NCBI GenBank assembly: GCA_023229945.1 | Contig: JALNYH010000012.1 | Coordinates: forward strand, 1-57,875 | Origin: Arcobacteraceae bacterium | Lineage (GTDB): Bacteria > Campylobacterota > Campylobacteria > Campylobacterales > Arcobacteraceae | DNA length: 57,875 nt | Direction of reading: 5' to 3' | Shown: positions 47,199-54,921 of the stretch, piece after piece | How positions within the stretch are numbered: position 1 is the stretch's first letter | How the letters are laid out: each line of letters opens with the position of its first letter | Notes under the pieces: model-generated | What the model was told of the DNA's origin: nothing | Databases searched by the model: none | The model's input: the letters and a program-made list of their open reading frames with translations, nothing else | Translations under genes and position numbers: made by a program

Positions 47199-47321
47199 AA
47201 AATAAAAAAGCTTTGAAATTTCTGCGTTAAAAAAGGTTCTAAAACTGCGTCATTTACTATATGTAAACTCCTTGTTTTAGAACCTTTTTTGCCTTGAACT
47301 TCCTAAAGCTTTTTTATTTTT
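47198..47321. repeat. Nested-hairpin element, copy B
   Basis: It starts within the recA stop codon. Outer arms 47198-47214 and 47305-47321 are perfect 17-bp complements (AAAAATAAAAAAGCTTT). Inner arms 47229-47245 and 47274-47290 are a second perfect 17-bp stem (AAAAAAGGTTCTAAAAC). The loop contains GTCATTTACTATATGTAAAC, and the junctions read TTTCTGCGTT and GCCTTGAACT, the same motifs as copy A. None of the arm sequences match copy A. Confidence 0.85.
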
Positions 47322-47430
47322 GGCTTTTTAGTAAACTCCTTGATTTGAGGTAGTTGTTGCCTAGAACTTCCTAAAAAATATTTATTGCTTTTGGGAGGTT
47401 CTTTTTTGCCTTGAACTTCCTAAAGCTTTT
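47322..47430. repeat. Partial nested-hairpin element following copy B
   Basis: It repeats AGTAAACTCCTTGA (loop part), then CCTAGAACTTCCT and, near 47407, GCCTTGAACTTCCTAAAGCT followed by TTTTTATTTTT, the right half of copy B again. The left halves are missing or decayed. The 3' end abuts the stop codon of the minus-strand hemerythrin/PAS gene. Confidence 0.65.
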
Positions 47431-48411
47431 TTATTTTTCCCAGTTCAGAAGTCTTTTTTCACCATCTAGATTTTTTATTTCAGTTATATCTTGAGACATT
47501 TCTATGACGCCTTTATATTTCCCATCATTGTCTATGATGGCAAAATATCTTATATGTATAAATCTATCTTTAAATTGAATCCAAAACTCTGCTGTATTTT
47601 GTCTTCTTGCTTTAAATTCTTCTAAGATTAATAAAACTTGGTCTACACTTTTGGGTGGATGACAAAACTTTACTTCTCTTCCAATAATACCTGCACTTCT
47701 AGGGAAAACTCTTTCATCTCCCCTATTATAAAATAAAACTCTATCATTCTCATCTACATATGTTATATCAACTGGTAAGAATTTAAATATGAAATTTACC
47801 TGTTCAGGGCTTAAATATCCTTCATCATAATGGCTTTTATCATCTAGTGAAAAAGGTAAAACTCTTTTTTGTTTATCTTGACTTGGATGGATGTATTCTT
47901 CTTCTTTTATAGATGGGTAAGCTTTTGGGGGTGTTGAAAACATCCAACCAATTTCTTTATCTCCTATATACATCTCTTTCCAATCATCTTCACTAAGTAA
48001 GTTGAGGGCATTGGGAAACAATCTAAATTCTTCTACTTGTATAAGTTGTGATAAACTATTGTATAAAGTGATTATATTTTGAGTTATATTTGAAAAATCT
48101 TTTTCTTTGATAAGTTTTTTGATTAATCTAATTTCATCTCTTATAGAATCATGAAAAGCCCACATCCCTGTACTCGGATTTGTCCAACCATATTTTTCTA
48201 GGTATGGGAAAAGTTGATTTTCTTTTCTTGCAAAGTGTTTTTCTACCTCACAGAGTTGATTAAATATATTATAAAACTTTTCAAAATCACTATGTATATC
48301 CGTACTAAATAGTTCTTCAAAAAGCTTTTTAATTAAGATATTTTCTTCCAAATAGACCTTTATAGGATGACCTTCTTCAAAATCATTTATATTTATTGAA
48401 TGTTCATGCAT
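47431..48411 (-). CDS. Hemerythrin-like (HHE) plus PAS domain sensor protein
   Basis: 326 residues from ATG 48411 (AAGGAA upstream); a longer frame reaches 48483 and would overlap the upstream gene by 8 bases. Residues ~15-150 are a hemerythrin-like di-iron domain (HPIKVYLEENILIKKLFEEL; VEKHFARKENQLFPYLEKYG; WAFHDSIRDEIRLI; VEEFRLFPNAL). Residues ~200-315 are a PAS domain (FKFLPVDITYVDENDRVLFY; FIHIRYFAIIDNDGKYKGVI), as in DUF438-type proteins. There is no output domain. It probably senses O2, NO or redox state. It is paired with the haem protein upstream. Confidence 0.8.
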   Translation of the reverse strand: MHEHSININDFEEGHPIKVYLEENILIKKLFEELFSTDIHSDFEKFYNIFNQLCEVEKHFARKENQLFPYLEKYGWTNPSTGMWAFHDSIRDEIRLIKKLIKEKDFSNITQNIITLYNSLSQLIQVEEFRLFPNALNLLSEDDWKEMYIGDKEIGWMFSTPPKAYPSIKEEEYIHPSQDKQKRVLPFSLDDKSHYDEGYLSPEQVNFIFKFLPVDITYVDENDRVLFYNRGDERVFPRSAGIIGREVKFCHPPKSVDQVLLILEEFKARRQNTAEFWIQFKDRFIHIRYFAIIDNDGKYKGVIEMSQDITEIKNLDGEKRLLNWEK

Positions 48412-48475
48412 TTTCTTGTATTCCTTGTTTATAGATTTGTGAATATAACTAAATACAAATCTTATTACATTGATT

Positions 48476-49387
48476 TTAATCAACCAATTCTGAAGACTTT
48501 TTTATTTTTATTAGCCAATATGCTATTGCCAAACATACGATAACTATACCGATTACCAAAAGATCTTCACCTTTTTCAGATGATAGTGAATAAATTAAAA
48601 CTTTCCTAATCAAAGCAGCCATTGCAAGCATAATAAATGCACCTATTGCAAATCCTTTGCCTTGTAAATGCTTTACCTCTTCATGTATGAGTTCTATCGC
48701 TGCCCACAAAACCAGTAAACTCCCCAATACTGTCAAAATACCTTTTTCTATCCCAATATCAGTAAAAAATAGTAAATATATATCATAACAAAACAATCCA
48801 ATAGCAAAAAAAGCTACCAAAGCCAATGCCCCTGCTAGAAGCAGATTTATATATGATGTAAATCTTTTTAATCCTGATAAAATAGTTTTTTCAAACTTTG
48901 ACATAGATAAAAACTTACTAAGTTCTTCTTCTCTATATGAGCTAGTGAGTACATCCAAATTCATATCAATAATTTTTTCAATTGCCATAATTGATTTTGT
49001 AATAGTTTCTTGTGAATAAGAAGAGTTTTGAATGTTTTTAAGTATAAAAATTCTTACATAAGTAAAAGCAGAATTGACATAGTGTGTAGGTAATCCTATC
49101 TTAACATGTACTTCACCAATCTTATATAAATACATAAAATATGTCATATCATATGTACCACAAAATAGGTTTATAAACCATTCTTTTATTTTCTCACGGT
49201 GGTAAGCTATGATTTTTTTGTTTTTTAAAAAAGATGCGGTAGTGCCAAAGCCCCATATATAATCATAAAATCCATCAATAAAATCTTCTACAATTTCTTC
49301 CATATGTGGCTTTAATTGCTTTAGTATATCAATATCTTCTTGGGTAAATTTATAGTGTTCTTTTAAGTTTGTGTATTGTTGTTGCAT
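48476..49387 (-). CDS. Protoglobin domain fused to PsiE-like membrane domain
   Basis: 303 residues. Residues 10-165 are a protoglobin / globin-coupled-sensor domain; the proximal haem His is probably His94 in YKIGEVHVKIGLPTHYVNSA. Residues ~180-295 hold four membrane segments like PsiE (phosphate-starvation-inducible E; ELIHEEVKHLQGKGFAIGAF). A haem gas sensor joined to a PsiE-type membrane module has no known mechanism that I can name. It is divergent from recQ and followed by the HHE/PAS gene. Confidence 0.83.
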   Translation of the reverse strand: MQQQYTNLKEHYKFTQEDIDILKQLKPHMEEIVEDFIDGFYDYIWGFGTTASFLKNKKIIAYHREKIKEWFINLFCGTYDMTYFMYLYKIGEVHVKIGLPTHYVNSAFTYVRIFILKNIQNSSYSQETITKSIMAIEKIIDMNLDVLTSSYREEELSKFLSMSKFEKTILSGLKRFTSYINLLLAGALALVAFFAIGLFCYDIYLLFFTDIGIEKGILTVLGSLLVLWAAIELIHEEVKHLQGKGFAIGAFIMLAMAALIRKVLIYSLSSEKGEDLLVIGIVIVCLAIAYWLIKIKKSSELVD

Positions 49388-49488
49388 ATGTCCGCCTTTT
49401 TTTGTGAATATATCAAAAATATTTTTTTATTTAAATGATATAAATCAAGAAACATATTACAAAAGCCAAATTATAGTAAGATACACTT

Positions 49489-51294
49489 ATGCAAACTAAT
49501 CTAAAACAAAAAATACTAAAAGAGGTATTCGGTCACAATAGTTTCAGAGAATTTCAAGAAGAAGCTATAGATACAATACTAAATCAACAAGACCTTTTGA
49601 TGGTTCTTCCTACTGGTGGAGGAAAGTCTCTTACATATCAGTTGCCATCTTTGATGATGAGTGGTGTGAGTGTGGTTATATCTCCACTTCTTGCACTTAT
49701 GCAAGATCAAGTGAGTAGTCTAAATGCTCAAAATATTAGTGCGAGGATGCTTAGTTCTATGCAAAATGAGCAAGAATGTGGTGAGATTATAAATCTTCTT
49801 TTAGAAAATAAACTAAAATTTTTGTATTTATCACCTGAGAGACTCAATACTGATTTTATTTATAGTTTATTGCAAAAAATAGATTTAAACTTTTTTGTTA
49901 TAGATGAAGCACATTGTCTTAGTGAGTGGGGGCATGAGTTTAGGGCTGACTATAAGGCTTTATCAAATTTAAAAAAATATTTCCCAAATGTTAGTGTAGC
50001 TACATTTACAGCAACTGCTACAAGTCATGTAAAAAACGATATTCTAACAACCTTAAACCTACAAAATCCAAAACTTATCCAAGGTAAGATATTTAGAAAA
50101 AATCTAAATATTACAGTAAAACATAGGATAAATAATGGATATGAACAGCTTGGCTCATTTCTAGCAAATTATGCAGATGAAGCTGGTATTATATATACAT
50201 TTTCAAGAAAAAAAGCAGATGATTTAGCAAAACATCTAAGCGATATAGGCTATAGTGCAAGGTCATACCATGCGGGGCTAAGCACTCTAGAAAGACAAAA
50301 TACTTATCATATGTTTATAAGTGATAGAATAAAAATAGTGGTAGCCACTATTGCTTTTGGTATGGGGATAGACAAAAGTAATATTAGATTTGTAGTACAT
50401 ATGTCACTACCAAAAACTATAGAAAATTATTTCCAAGAGATGGGTAGAGCTGGTAGGGATGGCGATGATAGTGATGTTTTATTGTTGTTTAATTCATCAG
50501 ATATAGCTCAACAAAAAGTTTTTATTGATGATGTAAATGATGCCACATATAAATCACATTTACTTGATAAGCTAAACTCAATGTATCGATATACAAGTAG
50601 CCAAAATTGCAGACATAAATATATTGCCAATTATTTTGAAGATAATATTGATGATTGTGATGATAGATGTGATAATTGTATAAATAAAGATTTTGAAAAA
50701 CAAGATATTACCAATGATTGCCAAAAATTCTTATCCACAATTTATAGAACAAACCAAAGTTTTGGTAAAAACTATATAATCGATATTCTAAGAGGCTCAA
50801 AAAATCAAAAAATCCTACAAAATGGTCATGACACACTTTCTGTTTATGCTATAGGTGCCAATATAGGACAAAAAGAGTGGTTTGTGATATTTGATAGGCT
50901 TTTGGAGTTGGAGGCTATTACTTTGGGTGAGTTTCAAACACTAAAACTTACCCAGCTAGGTATCGAAATACTAAAAGGCATCACAAAAGTTGATATCAAA
51001 AAAGAACGACTCCAAATCAAAGAACCTACAATCAAAAAAAGATTTGAAAGCGACGATTACAATCATGAAGCTTTTGAAAAACTAAAAGCATTGCGAGCAA
51101 AAATAGCAAAAGATGATAATATCCCAGCATATATAGTCTTTAGTGACAAGACTTTAAAAGAGATAGCAAATACTTTGCCAAGAAATAAAGAACAAATGTT
51201 GGAAGTAAATGGAGTAGGACCTAAAAAGTTTGAAAGTTACGGGGAGATGTTTTTGGAGTTGATAAGTGAACTAAAAAAAGAAAAAAGGAGTTAG
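49489..51294 (+). CDS. recQ: RecQ-family ATP-dependent DNA helicase
   Basis: 601 residues. Helicase motifs LPTGGGKSLTYQLP (I), VIDEAHCLSEWGHEFR (II, DEAH), FTATAT (III) and QEMGRAGRDG (VI) are clear. The zinc cluster (CRHKYIANYF..CDDRCDNC) and an RQC winged helix follow. The C-terminal HRDC domain (LRAKIAKDDNIPAYIVFSDK) is present. It unwinds recombination intermediates. It precedes an XRE gene by 3 bp, probably as one transcript. Confidence 0.95.
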   Translation: MQTNLKQKILKEVFGHNSFREFQEEAIDTILNQQDLLMVLPTGGGKSLTYQLPSLMMSGVSVVISPLLALMQDQVSSLNAQNISARMLSSMQNEQECGEIINLLLENKLKFLYLSPERLNTDFIYSLLQKIDLNFFVIDEAHCLSEWGHEFRADYKALSNLKKYFPNVSVATFTATATSHVKNDILTTLNLQNPKLIQGKIFRKNLNITVKHRINNGYEQLGSFLANYADEAGIIYTFSRKKADDLAKHLSDIGYSARSYHAGLSTLERQNTYHMFISDRIKIVVATIAFGMGIDKSNIRFVVHMSLPKTIENYFQEMGRAGRDGDDSDVLLLFNSSDIAQQKVFIDDVNDATYKSHLLDKLNSMYRYTSSQNCRHKYIANYFEDNIDDCDDRCDNCINKDFEKQDITNDCQKFLSTIYRTNQSFGKNYIIDILRGSKNQKILQNGHDTLSVYAIGANIGQKEWFVIFDRLLELEAITLGEFQTLKLTQLGIEILKGITKVDIKKERLQIKEPTIKKRFESDDYNHEAFEKLKALRAKIAKDDNIPAYIVFSDKTLKEIANTLPRNKEQMLEVNGVGPKKFESYGEMFLELISELKKEKRS

Positions 51295-51297
51295 ACA

Positions 51298-51561
51298 ATG
51301 ACTAGACCTACATTTGAAGACTTCAAAGTTGAAGCGTTAAGAAAAGATGGCGTAAAAGAAGAATATGAGCTAAAGAAAAAACTTATACAAATGAGAAAAG
51401 AGGCTAATCTCACCCAAGAGCAATTAGCTCAAATGTTGCATACTAAAAAAAGCAATATTTCAAGGCTTGAAAGTTTTTCTAGTGATTCAGACCTAAGAAT
51501 CTCAACTTTGATGGCTTACGCAGAGGCAACAGGGCATAAGCTGAAAATAGATTTTGTTTAG
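51298..51561 (+). CDS. XRE-family HTH protein, HigA-like orphan antitoxin
   Basis: 87 residues. The HTH (LIQMRKEANLTQEQLAQMLHTKKSNISRLES) and the C-terminal ATGHKLKIDFV match HigA/RelB-type antitoxins of HigBA modules. The usual toxin gene (RelE/HigB-like, upstream) is absent: recQ sits 3 bp before the start, with AAAGGAG inside its end. It may be a solitary antitoxin or a captured regulator. Confidence 0.8.
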   Translation: MTRPTFEDFKVEALRKDGVKEEYELKKKLIQMRKEANLTQEQLAQMLHTKKSNISRLESFSSDSDLRISTLMAYAEATGHKLKIDFV

Positions 51562-51655
51562 AATAAGAGATTCAACTTCAGAATACTATAAATGTTGCAT
51601 CATTTCCTTTGCCACAAAGATAGGGTAACTGGTGGATTTATACAGTTTATTTTAC

Positions 51656-51775
51656 AGGCTCAAAAAGTTCTAAACCTGTGTCATTTACTATATGTAAACT
51701 CCTTATTTTAGAGCCTTTTTTGCCTTGAACTTCCTAAAGCTTTTTTATTTTTGGCATTTTAGTAAACTCCTTGAT
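51656..51775. repeat. Nested-hairpin element, copy C (left side decayed)
   Basis: The loop GTCATTTACTATATGTAAAC and the right junction GCCTTGAACTTCCTAAAGCT are identical to copy B, but the left inner arm (AGGCTCAAAAAGTTCTAAAC) no longer pairs well and the left outer part (TTCTGCGTT) is lost. It occupies most of the 296-bp space between the XRE gene and the first cassette gene, just beside attC site 1. Confidence 0.75.
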
Positions 51776-51783
51776 AGCTTTTT

Positions 51784-51852
51784 AGATAACGGTTGAAGAG
51801 AGCAATAGTTTTCCCGCTAGGGCAAACTATTGGCTCCTCTGATTTGTTATGT
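51784..51852 (-). other. attC-like recombination site 1 (end of cassette 4)
   Basis: An imperfect palindrome with ends ATAAC and GTTAT. The central stem AGCAATAGTTT/AAACTATTGGCT has one extrahelical base, as in attC sites. On the minus strand it opens TAACAAATCAGAGGAGCC. Its inverse core (minus ACATAAC) matches the complement of cassette 4's starting core GTTATAT at 6 of 7 bases. Confidence 0.75.
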
Positions 51853-51857
51853 TCAAT

Positions 51858-52841
51858 TTAATGCTTGACGAGAGAAAATTCATTTTTTTCGTCTTCAATC
51901 TTTGCATATACTTTTTCTGTAGCAATATCTTCCATCAATGCTTTTTCTAATTTTAATAAAATGGTTTTAAAACACTTATAATTAACAATAAGCACACGCT
52001 CTGTACTTTGACCGAAGTTATGTCTAATAGTATCTACATCTGGAGCATGTCGTTTTTCCCATTCTTTTCCAACAAGAACTTCATTCAATGCAGCCAATCT
52101 GCTTTCAAGTTCTGGACTATTACTAATAAATTCTTCTGCTAAAAAGTCAGCAAAACTTTCTAGTTGTGGGCCTGCACGTTCATTTAGAATTACCGCTTCC
52201 TTAAGTTCTGAAACTTCATCTAATTCCGATGCATCCAAGAAATTTTCAAATTGCAAATTAGGCTTTATTACCCGTATTTCAGCTGTTGTTACTAGTATTG
52301 GACATAAAAAATCAATGTAACGCCCACTAGAAAATGAATGATTTATTGTACTCTCATACAAATTTTTTAGAAGAACTGGCATACCATAGCGTAATTGGAA
52401 CACACCATGTCTTGTTCCATCAGTATTCCCACCACCATTGTTCATTAACTCAACACCGCTAACGCAATACCCAAGGCTTTCTTCAAACTTCCATAATGAT
52501 GTACCATGAAGTCTAACTGGAACGAGGTCTTCAGTAGAATGAATTAAACCAATAGGCACAAAATCTTTAGTGGGATATGGAGAAAAAATCCATGTCGTAC
52601 CATGTTGACGATATTTACATTCCACAAGTGTATCTAGAACAAAAAGGCGTTCATTTGAATCAAGACATTTATGAGCTCGAATATCTATGGAAAATTCTTT
52701 TAAATCTTCATTTTCATTTGGTCGATTGTATGGATATTCACCGAAAATAGTATGTCCCATTTCACTTAATGCATTGGCTGTTACATATTCAAGTGGTAAC
52801 CCTGTTTTTAAAAAACCATTTTTCCATTTTGTATTTGACAA
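51858..52841 (-). CDS. Cassette 4: PD-(D/E)xK nuclease-like protein of unknown function
   Basis: 327 residues from TTG 52841 with AAAGGAAA 7 bases upstream. The frame runs on to an ATG at 52913, but that lies inside attC site 2. An N-terminal restriction-endonuclease-like core is suggested by FSIDIRA (Asp53) and LVECKYR (Glu74, Lys76), preceded by LPLEYVTANALSEMGHTIFG, as in Mrr-like nucleases. The C-terminal ~200 residues are unrecognised. It fills a single gene cassette. A defence or restriction role is inferred from fold and setting. Confidence 0.6.
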   Translation of the reverse strand: MSNTKWKNGFLKTGLPLEYVTANALSEMGHTIFGEYPYNRPNENEDLKEFSIDIRAHKCLDSNERLFVLDTLVECKYRQHGTTWIFSPYPTKDFVPIGLIHSTEDLVPVRLHGTSLWKFEESLGYCVSGVELMNNGGGNTDGTRHGVFQLRYGMPVLLKNLYESTINHSFSSGRYIDFLCPILVTTAEIRVIKPNLQFENFLDASELDEVSELKEAVILNERAGPQLESFADFLAEEFISNSPELESRLAALNEVLVGKEWEKRHAPDVDTIRHNFGQSTERVLIVNYKCFKTILLKLEKALMEDIATEKVYAKIEDEKNEFSLVKH

Positions 52842-52876
52842 TCTTTTTTCCTTTTCGTATCTATACGCTAAATAAA

Positions 52877-52945
52877 ATATAACGTTTAAAATGAGCCGAT
52901 GAATTGCCCGCATTGTAATTTATTGGCTCCACTGATTTGTTAGTT
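52877..52945 (-). other. attC-like recombination site 2 (end of cassette 3)
   Basis: On the minus strand it opens TAACAAATCAGTGGAGCC and closes GGCTCATTTTAAACGTTAT; the arms pair over most of their length with small bulges. The inverse core AACTAAC is the complement of cassette 3's start GTTAGCT at 6 of 7 bases. It overlaps the last codons of the Shedu-like gene. Confidence 0.8.
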
Positions 52946-53803
52946 TTTTTCAAGAACTTCCAAATATTTAGTTTCAGATTCAGAAAAACCATCTCTTAGA
53001 ATTCCATGTACTAAGTTTTCTAAATCAAATTCTTTGTAATTATTGGGCAAAGGCTGATTAGGTAAATCCCATGCAATCATAATTTCACCATTCCCATAGT
53101 GTTCATCAACAATTCCTTCAGTACCAACTGGAACTGAAGGCCACTCAATTTTAGTTTTCACTCTTGTTCCTATCGGAAAACTTTCATTTGAATAACTACT
53201 TATAAAACTTACTGATTTTATTCTATTATTATCCTCAATTTTTCTCAAAAAACTATCCCAAGATTTAAATTGAGTTTTACGATTAGAATCCAATTCTAGT
53301 TGATTCCGTTTTTTGCTTTCTAAAAGATCATCGGTTGTGTATCCTCCAATGACAACACCACGATATTTAATTTCTTTATTAGGATCAACATGTAAAAAAC
53401 CATTACTTCCTAGCAATGAGTTGTATTTTATTTTACCTTTTTCAACTTCTTGTCTAATTTCATGAGTTTTTCGTCTAAAAAATTCATAATTACGCTCTAT
53501 AAAATCAAATCTTTCTAATATCTGTTCGTGGGCTTCTCTAATTACATTAGATGTTTTACCAGACTTGGTTAAATATGGAAAGTCAGCACCCTTTACTTCA
53601 ATAAGAATAATTTGCATTCTAGAACGGTCTGTGAATATTACAAAATCCACTTTGCCTTCATCAACTGGAAATTCTGAAAAGATTATATATTCATTGGCTA
53701 ATGATGCATAATGCCCTGCGATTAAATGAAGATTGTCTTTTAAATATTTCTGAATGTTTTGTTCTGTTGATTTGTTTTCTATTAATTCTTTTAATTTCTG
53801 CAT
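52940..53803 (-). CDS. Cassette 3: Shedu-like (SduA/DUF4263) nuclease with C-terminal SH3-like domain
   Basis: 287 residues. The nuclease core has VDEGKVDFVIF (Asp53) and IILIEVKGADF (Glu69, Lys71), the PD-(D/E)xK arrangement of Shedu antiphage nucleases. A helical region (REAHEQILERFDFIERNYEF) follows, as in that family. Residues ~210-255 (FPIGTRVKTKIEWPSVPVGT, then GIVDEHYGNGEIMIAWD) look like an SH3-type beta barrel not usual in SduA. Shedu acts as a stand-alone phage-defence gene, which suits a mobile one-gene cassette. Confidence 0.72.
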   Translation of the reverse strand: MQKLKELIENKSTEQNIQKYLKDNLHLIAGHYASLANEYIIFSEFPVDEGKVDFVIFTDRSRMQIILIEVKGADFPYLTKSGKTSNVIREAHEQILERFDFIERNYEFFRRKTHEIRQEVEKGKIKYNSLLGSNGFLHVDPNKEIKYRGVVIGGYTTDDLLESKKRNQLELDSNRKTQFKSWDSFLRKIEDNNRIKSVSFISSYSNESFPIGTRVKTKIEWPSVPVGTEGIVDEHYGNGEIMIAWDLPNQPLPNNYKEFDLENLVHGILRDGFSESETKYLEVLEKN

Positions 53804-53847
53804 TCTTGCTAAGTCCTGATTGATTTAATACTTTTTTGCTTGTTGTA

Positions 53848-53982
53848 AGCTAACAATTGAAATAAGGGACGATGTAACTCTAATGGCATTTCAAATTACT
53901 TTTCTATTAACTTTTAAAATGATAGTTTAAAGCAACTTAAAAGCAGATGGGTTACTCGTTCATCCCCACTGATTTGTTATAA
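53848..53982 (-). other. attC-like recombination site 3 (end of cassette 2)
   Basis: The longest of the four (~135 bp). The minus strand opens ATAACAAATCAGTGGGGATG and ends TTTCAATTGTTAGCT, with a long central loop, as in VCR-type attC sites. The inverse core TTATAAC is the exact complement of cassette 2's starting core GTTATAA (7 of 7). Confidence 0.78.
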
Positions 53983-54846
53983 AAAGATTCCATGATTATA
54001 ATTTTTTAATTTTGCTTTATATGTTCCATCTGTTTCTTTCATATCTTTAGCCTTTTTTATTATATCGTCTAATTGATGTTTTGGTAAATCTTCCATAATA
54101 GAATAATGTCTATTTTTATCAAATTCAATAAAATAATTAATATATTGAGGAATTTTATATTCCTTTGAATATTCAAATTTTCCTTCATTAATTTTAAAAC
54201 CTTGCCATTCTTGATGTCTTGATGATATGTATTCACATACAATTAACATAAATGGAAATTTTATTATTACACTTGCTACACCATTATAATTATCAAAAAT
54301 TATAAAGTCCATAGCTATAGATCTTTCAAAATAGACAAAGTCTATATTTTGAAAAATATTTTTTTTTGCAAACTCTTCTGTTAATGGTATAAAATATGTA
54401 TTAAAGTTTATTTTAGTATTTAAATTGTAGTTTTCTTGTATATCATTAGTATAAGTATTAAATAGTTTTATCTCATCTTTTTTATAATTACCATTTAATT
54501 CTGGATTATTAATAGAATATTTTGCCACTCTCCAAATAAGTGAACTAATAAATTTATTAATCTTTGCAAAATCAATATTTTTAAATATTGTAATATCGTT
54601 ACTATCGATAAAGGGTTTAAAAATATTTTCTGAAAAATATTTCTCATATTGTGAAAAATTACTTTCACACTTTTTACATAAAAAAGGAATTTTATACCCA
54701 TCTTGTGCTGGTTTATTTGGATTGACACTACTTCTCATTCTCTTAATAGTTGAAGTATCTTTCAACCATTTATAAATAAATTTTGGAATAATATGGGATA
54801 TTTCAAGTCTTTCAACTTCTTCATTACAAAAATTACATTTTACCAT
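53977..54846 (-). CDS. Cassette 2: HNH-like zinc protein of unknown function
   Basis: 289 residues from ATG 54846 (AAAGGAAAA upstream). The longer frame to 54891 enters attC site 4 and is rejected. The N-terminus has CNFC (Cys4, Cys7), ISHIIPKF (His18) and CKKC (Cys57, Cys60), the layout of an HNH/Zn-ribbon nuclease of the kind found in defence loci. The remainder is mixed alpha/beta without a motif I recognise. It is the sole gene of its cassette and is AT-richer than its neighbours. Confidence 0.6.
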   Translation of the reverse strand: MVKCNFCNEEVERLEISHIIPKFIYKWLKDTSTIKRMRSSVNPNKPAQDGYKIPFLCKKCESNFSQYEKYFSENIFKPFIDSNDITIFKNIDFAKINKFISSLIWRVAKYSINNPELNGNYKKDEIKLFNTYTNDIQENYNLNTKINFNTYFIPLTEEFAKKNIFQNIDFVYFERSIAMDFIIFDNYNGVASVIIKFPFMLIVCEYISSRHQEWQGFKINEGKFEYSKEYKIPQYINYFIEFDKNRHYSIMEDLPKHQLDDIIKKAKDMKETDGTYKAKLKNYNHGIFL

Positions 54847-54860
54847 TGAGTTTTCCTTTC

Positions 54861-54921
54861 TTATAACGGTCGAAATCAGTGGCGCAGTCAATCTGCGTCC
54901 AACTGCATTTTTTTGTTAAGC
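54861..54921 (-). other. attC-like recombination site 4 (end of cassette 1)
   Basis: The minus strand runs from GCTTAAC (a perfect RYYYAAC) to GTTATAA. The arms ATGCAGTTGGACGCAGA and TGCGCCACTGATTTCG pair with bulges. GCTTAAC is the exact complement of GTTAAGC, the core that begins cassette 1 at 57036-57042 (7 of 7). It contains the end of the methyltransferase gene. Confidence 0.82.

Noticed and set aside
52842..52913. ATG start at 52913 for the cassette 4 nuclease-like gene
   Set aside because: It lies inside attC-like site 2, and the residues it adds are the palindrome read as protein. TTG at 52841 has a good ribosome site.
54495..54728. Minus-strand 77-codon frame inside the HNH-like gene
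   Set aside because: It is on the same strand in another frame of an AT-rich gene, with no start signal or domain.
54847..54891. ATG start at 54891 for the HNH-like gene
   Set aside because: It falls inside attC-like site 4; the ATG at 54846 has AAAGGAAAA and gives the zinc motif at the N-terminus.
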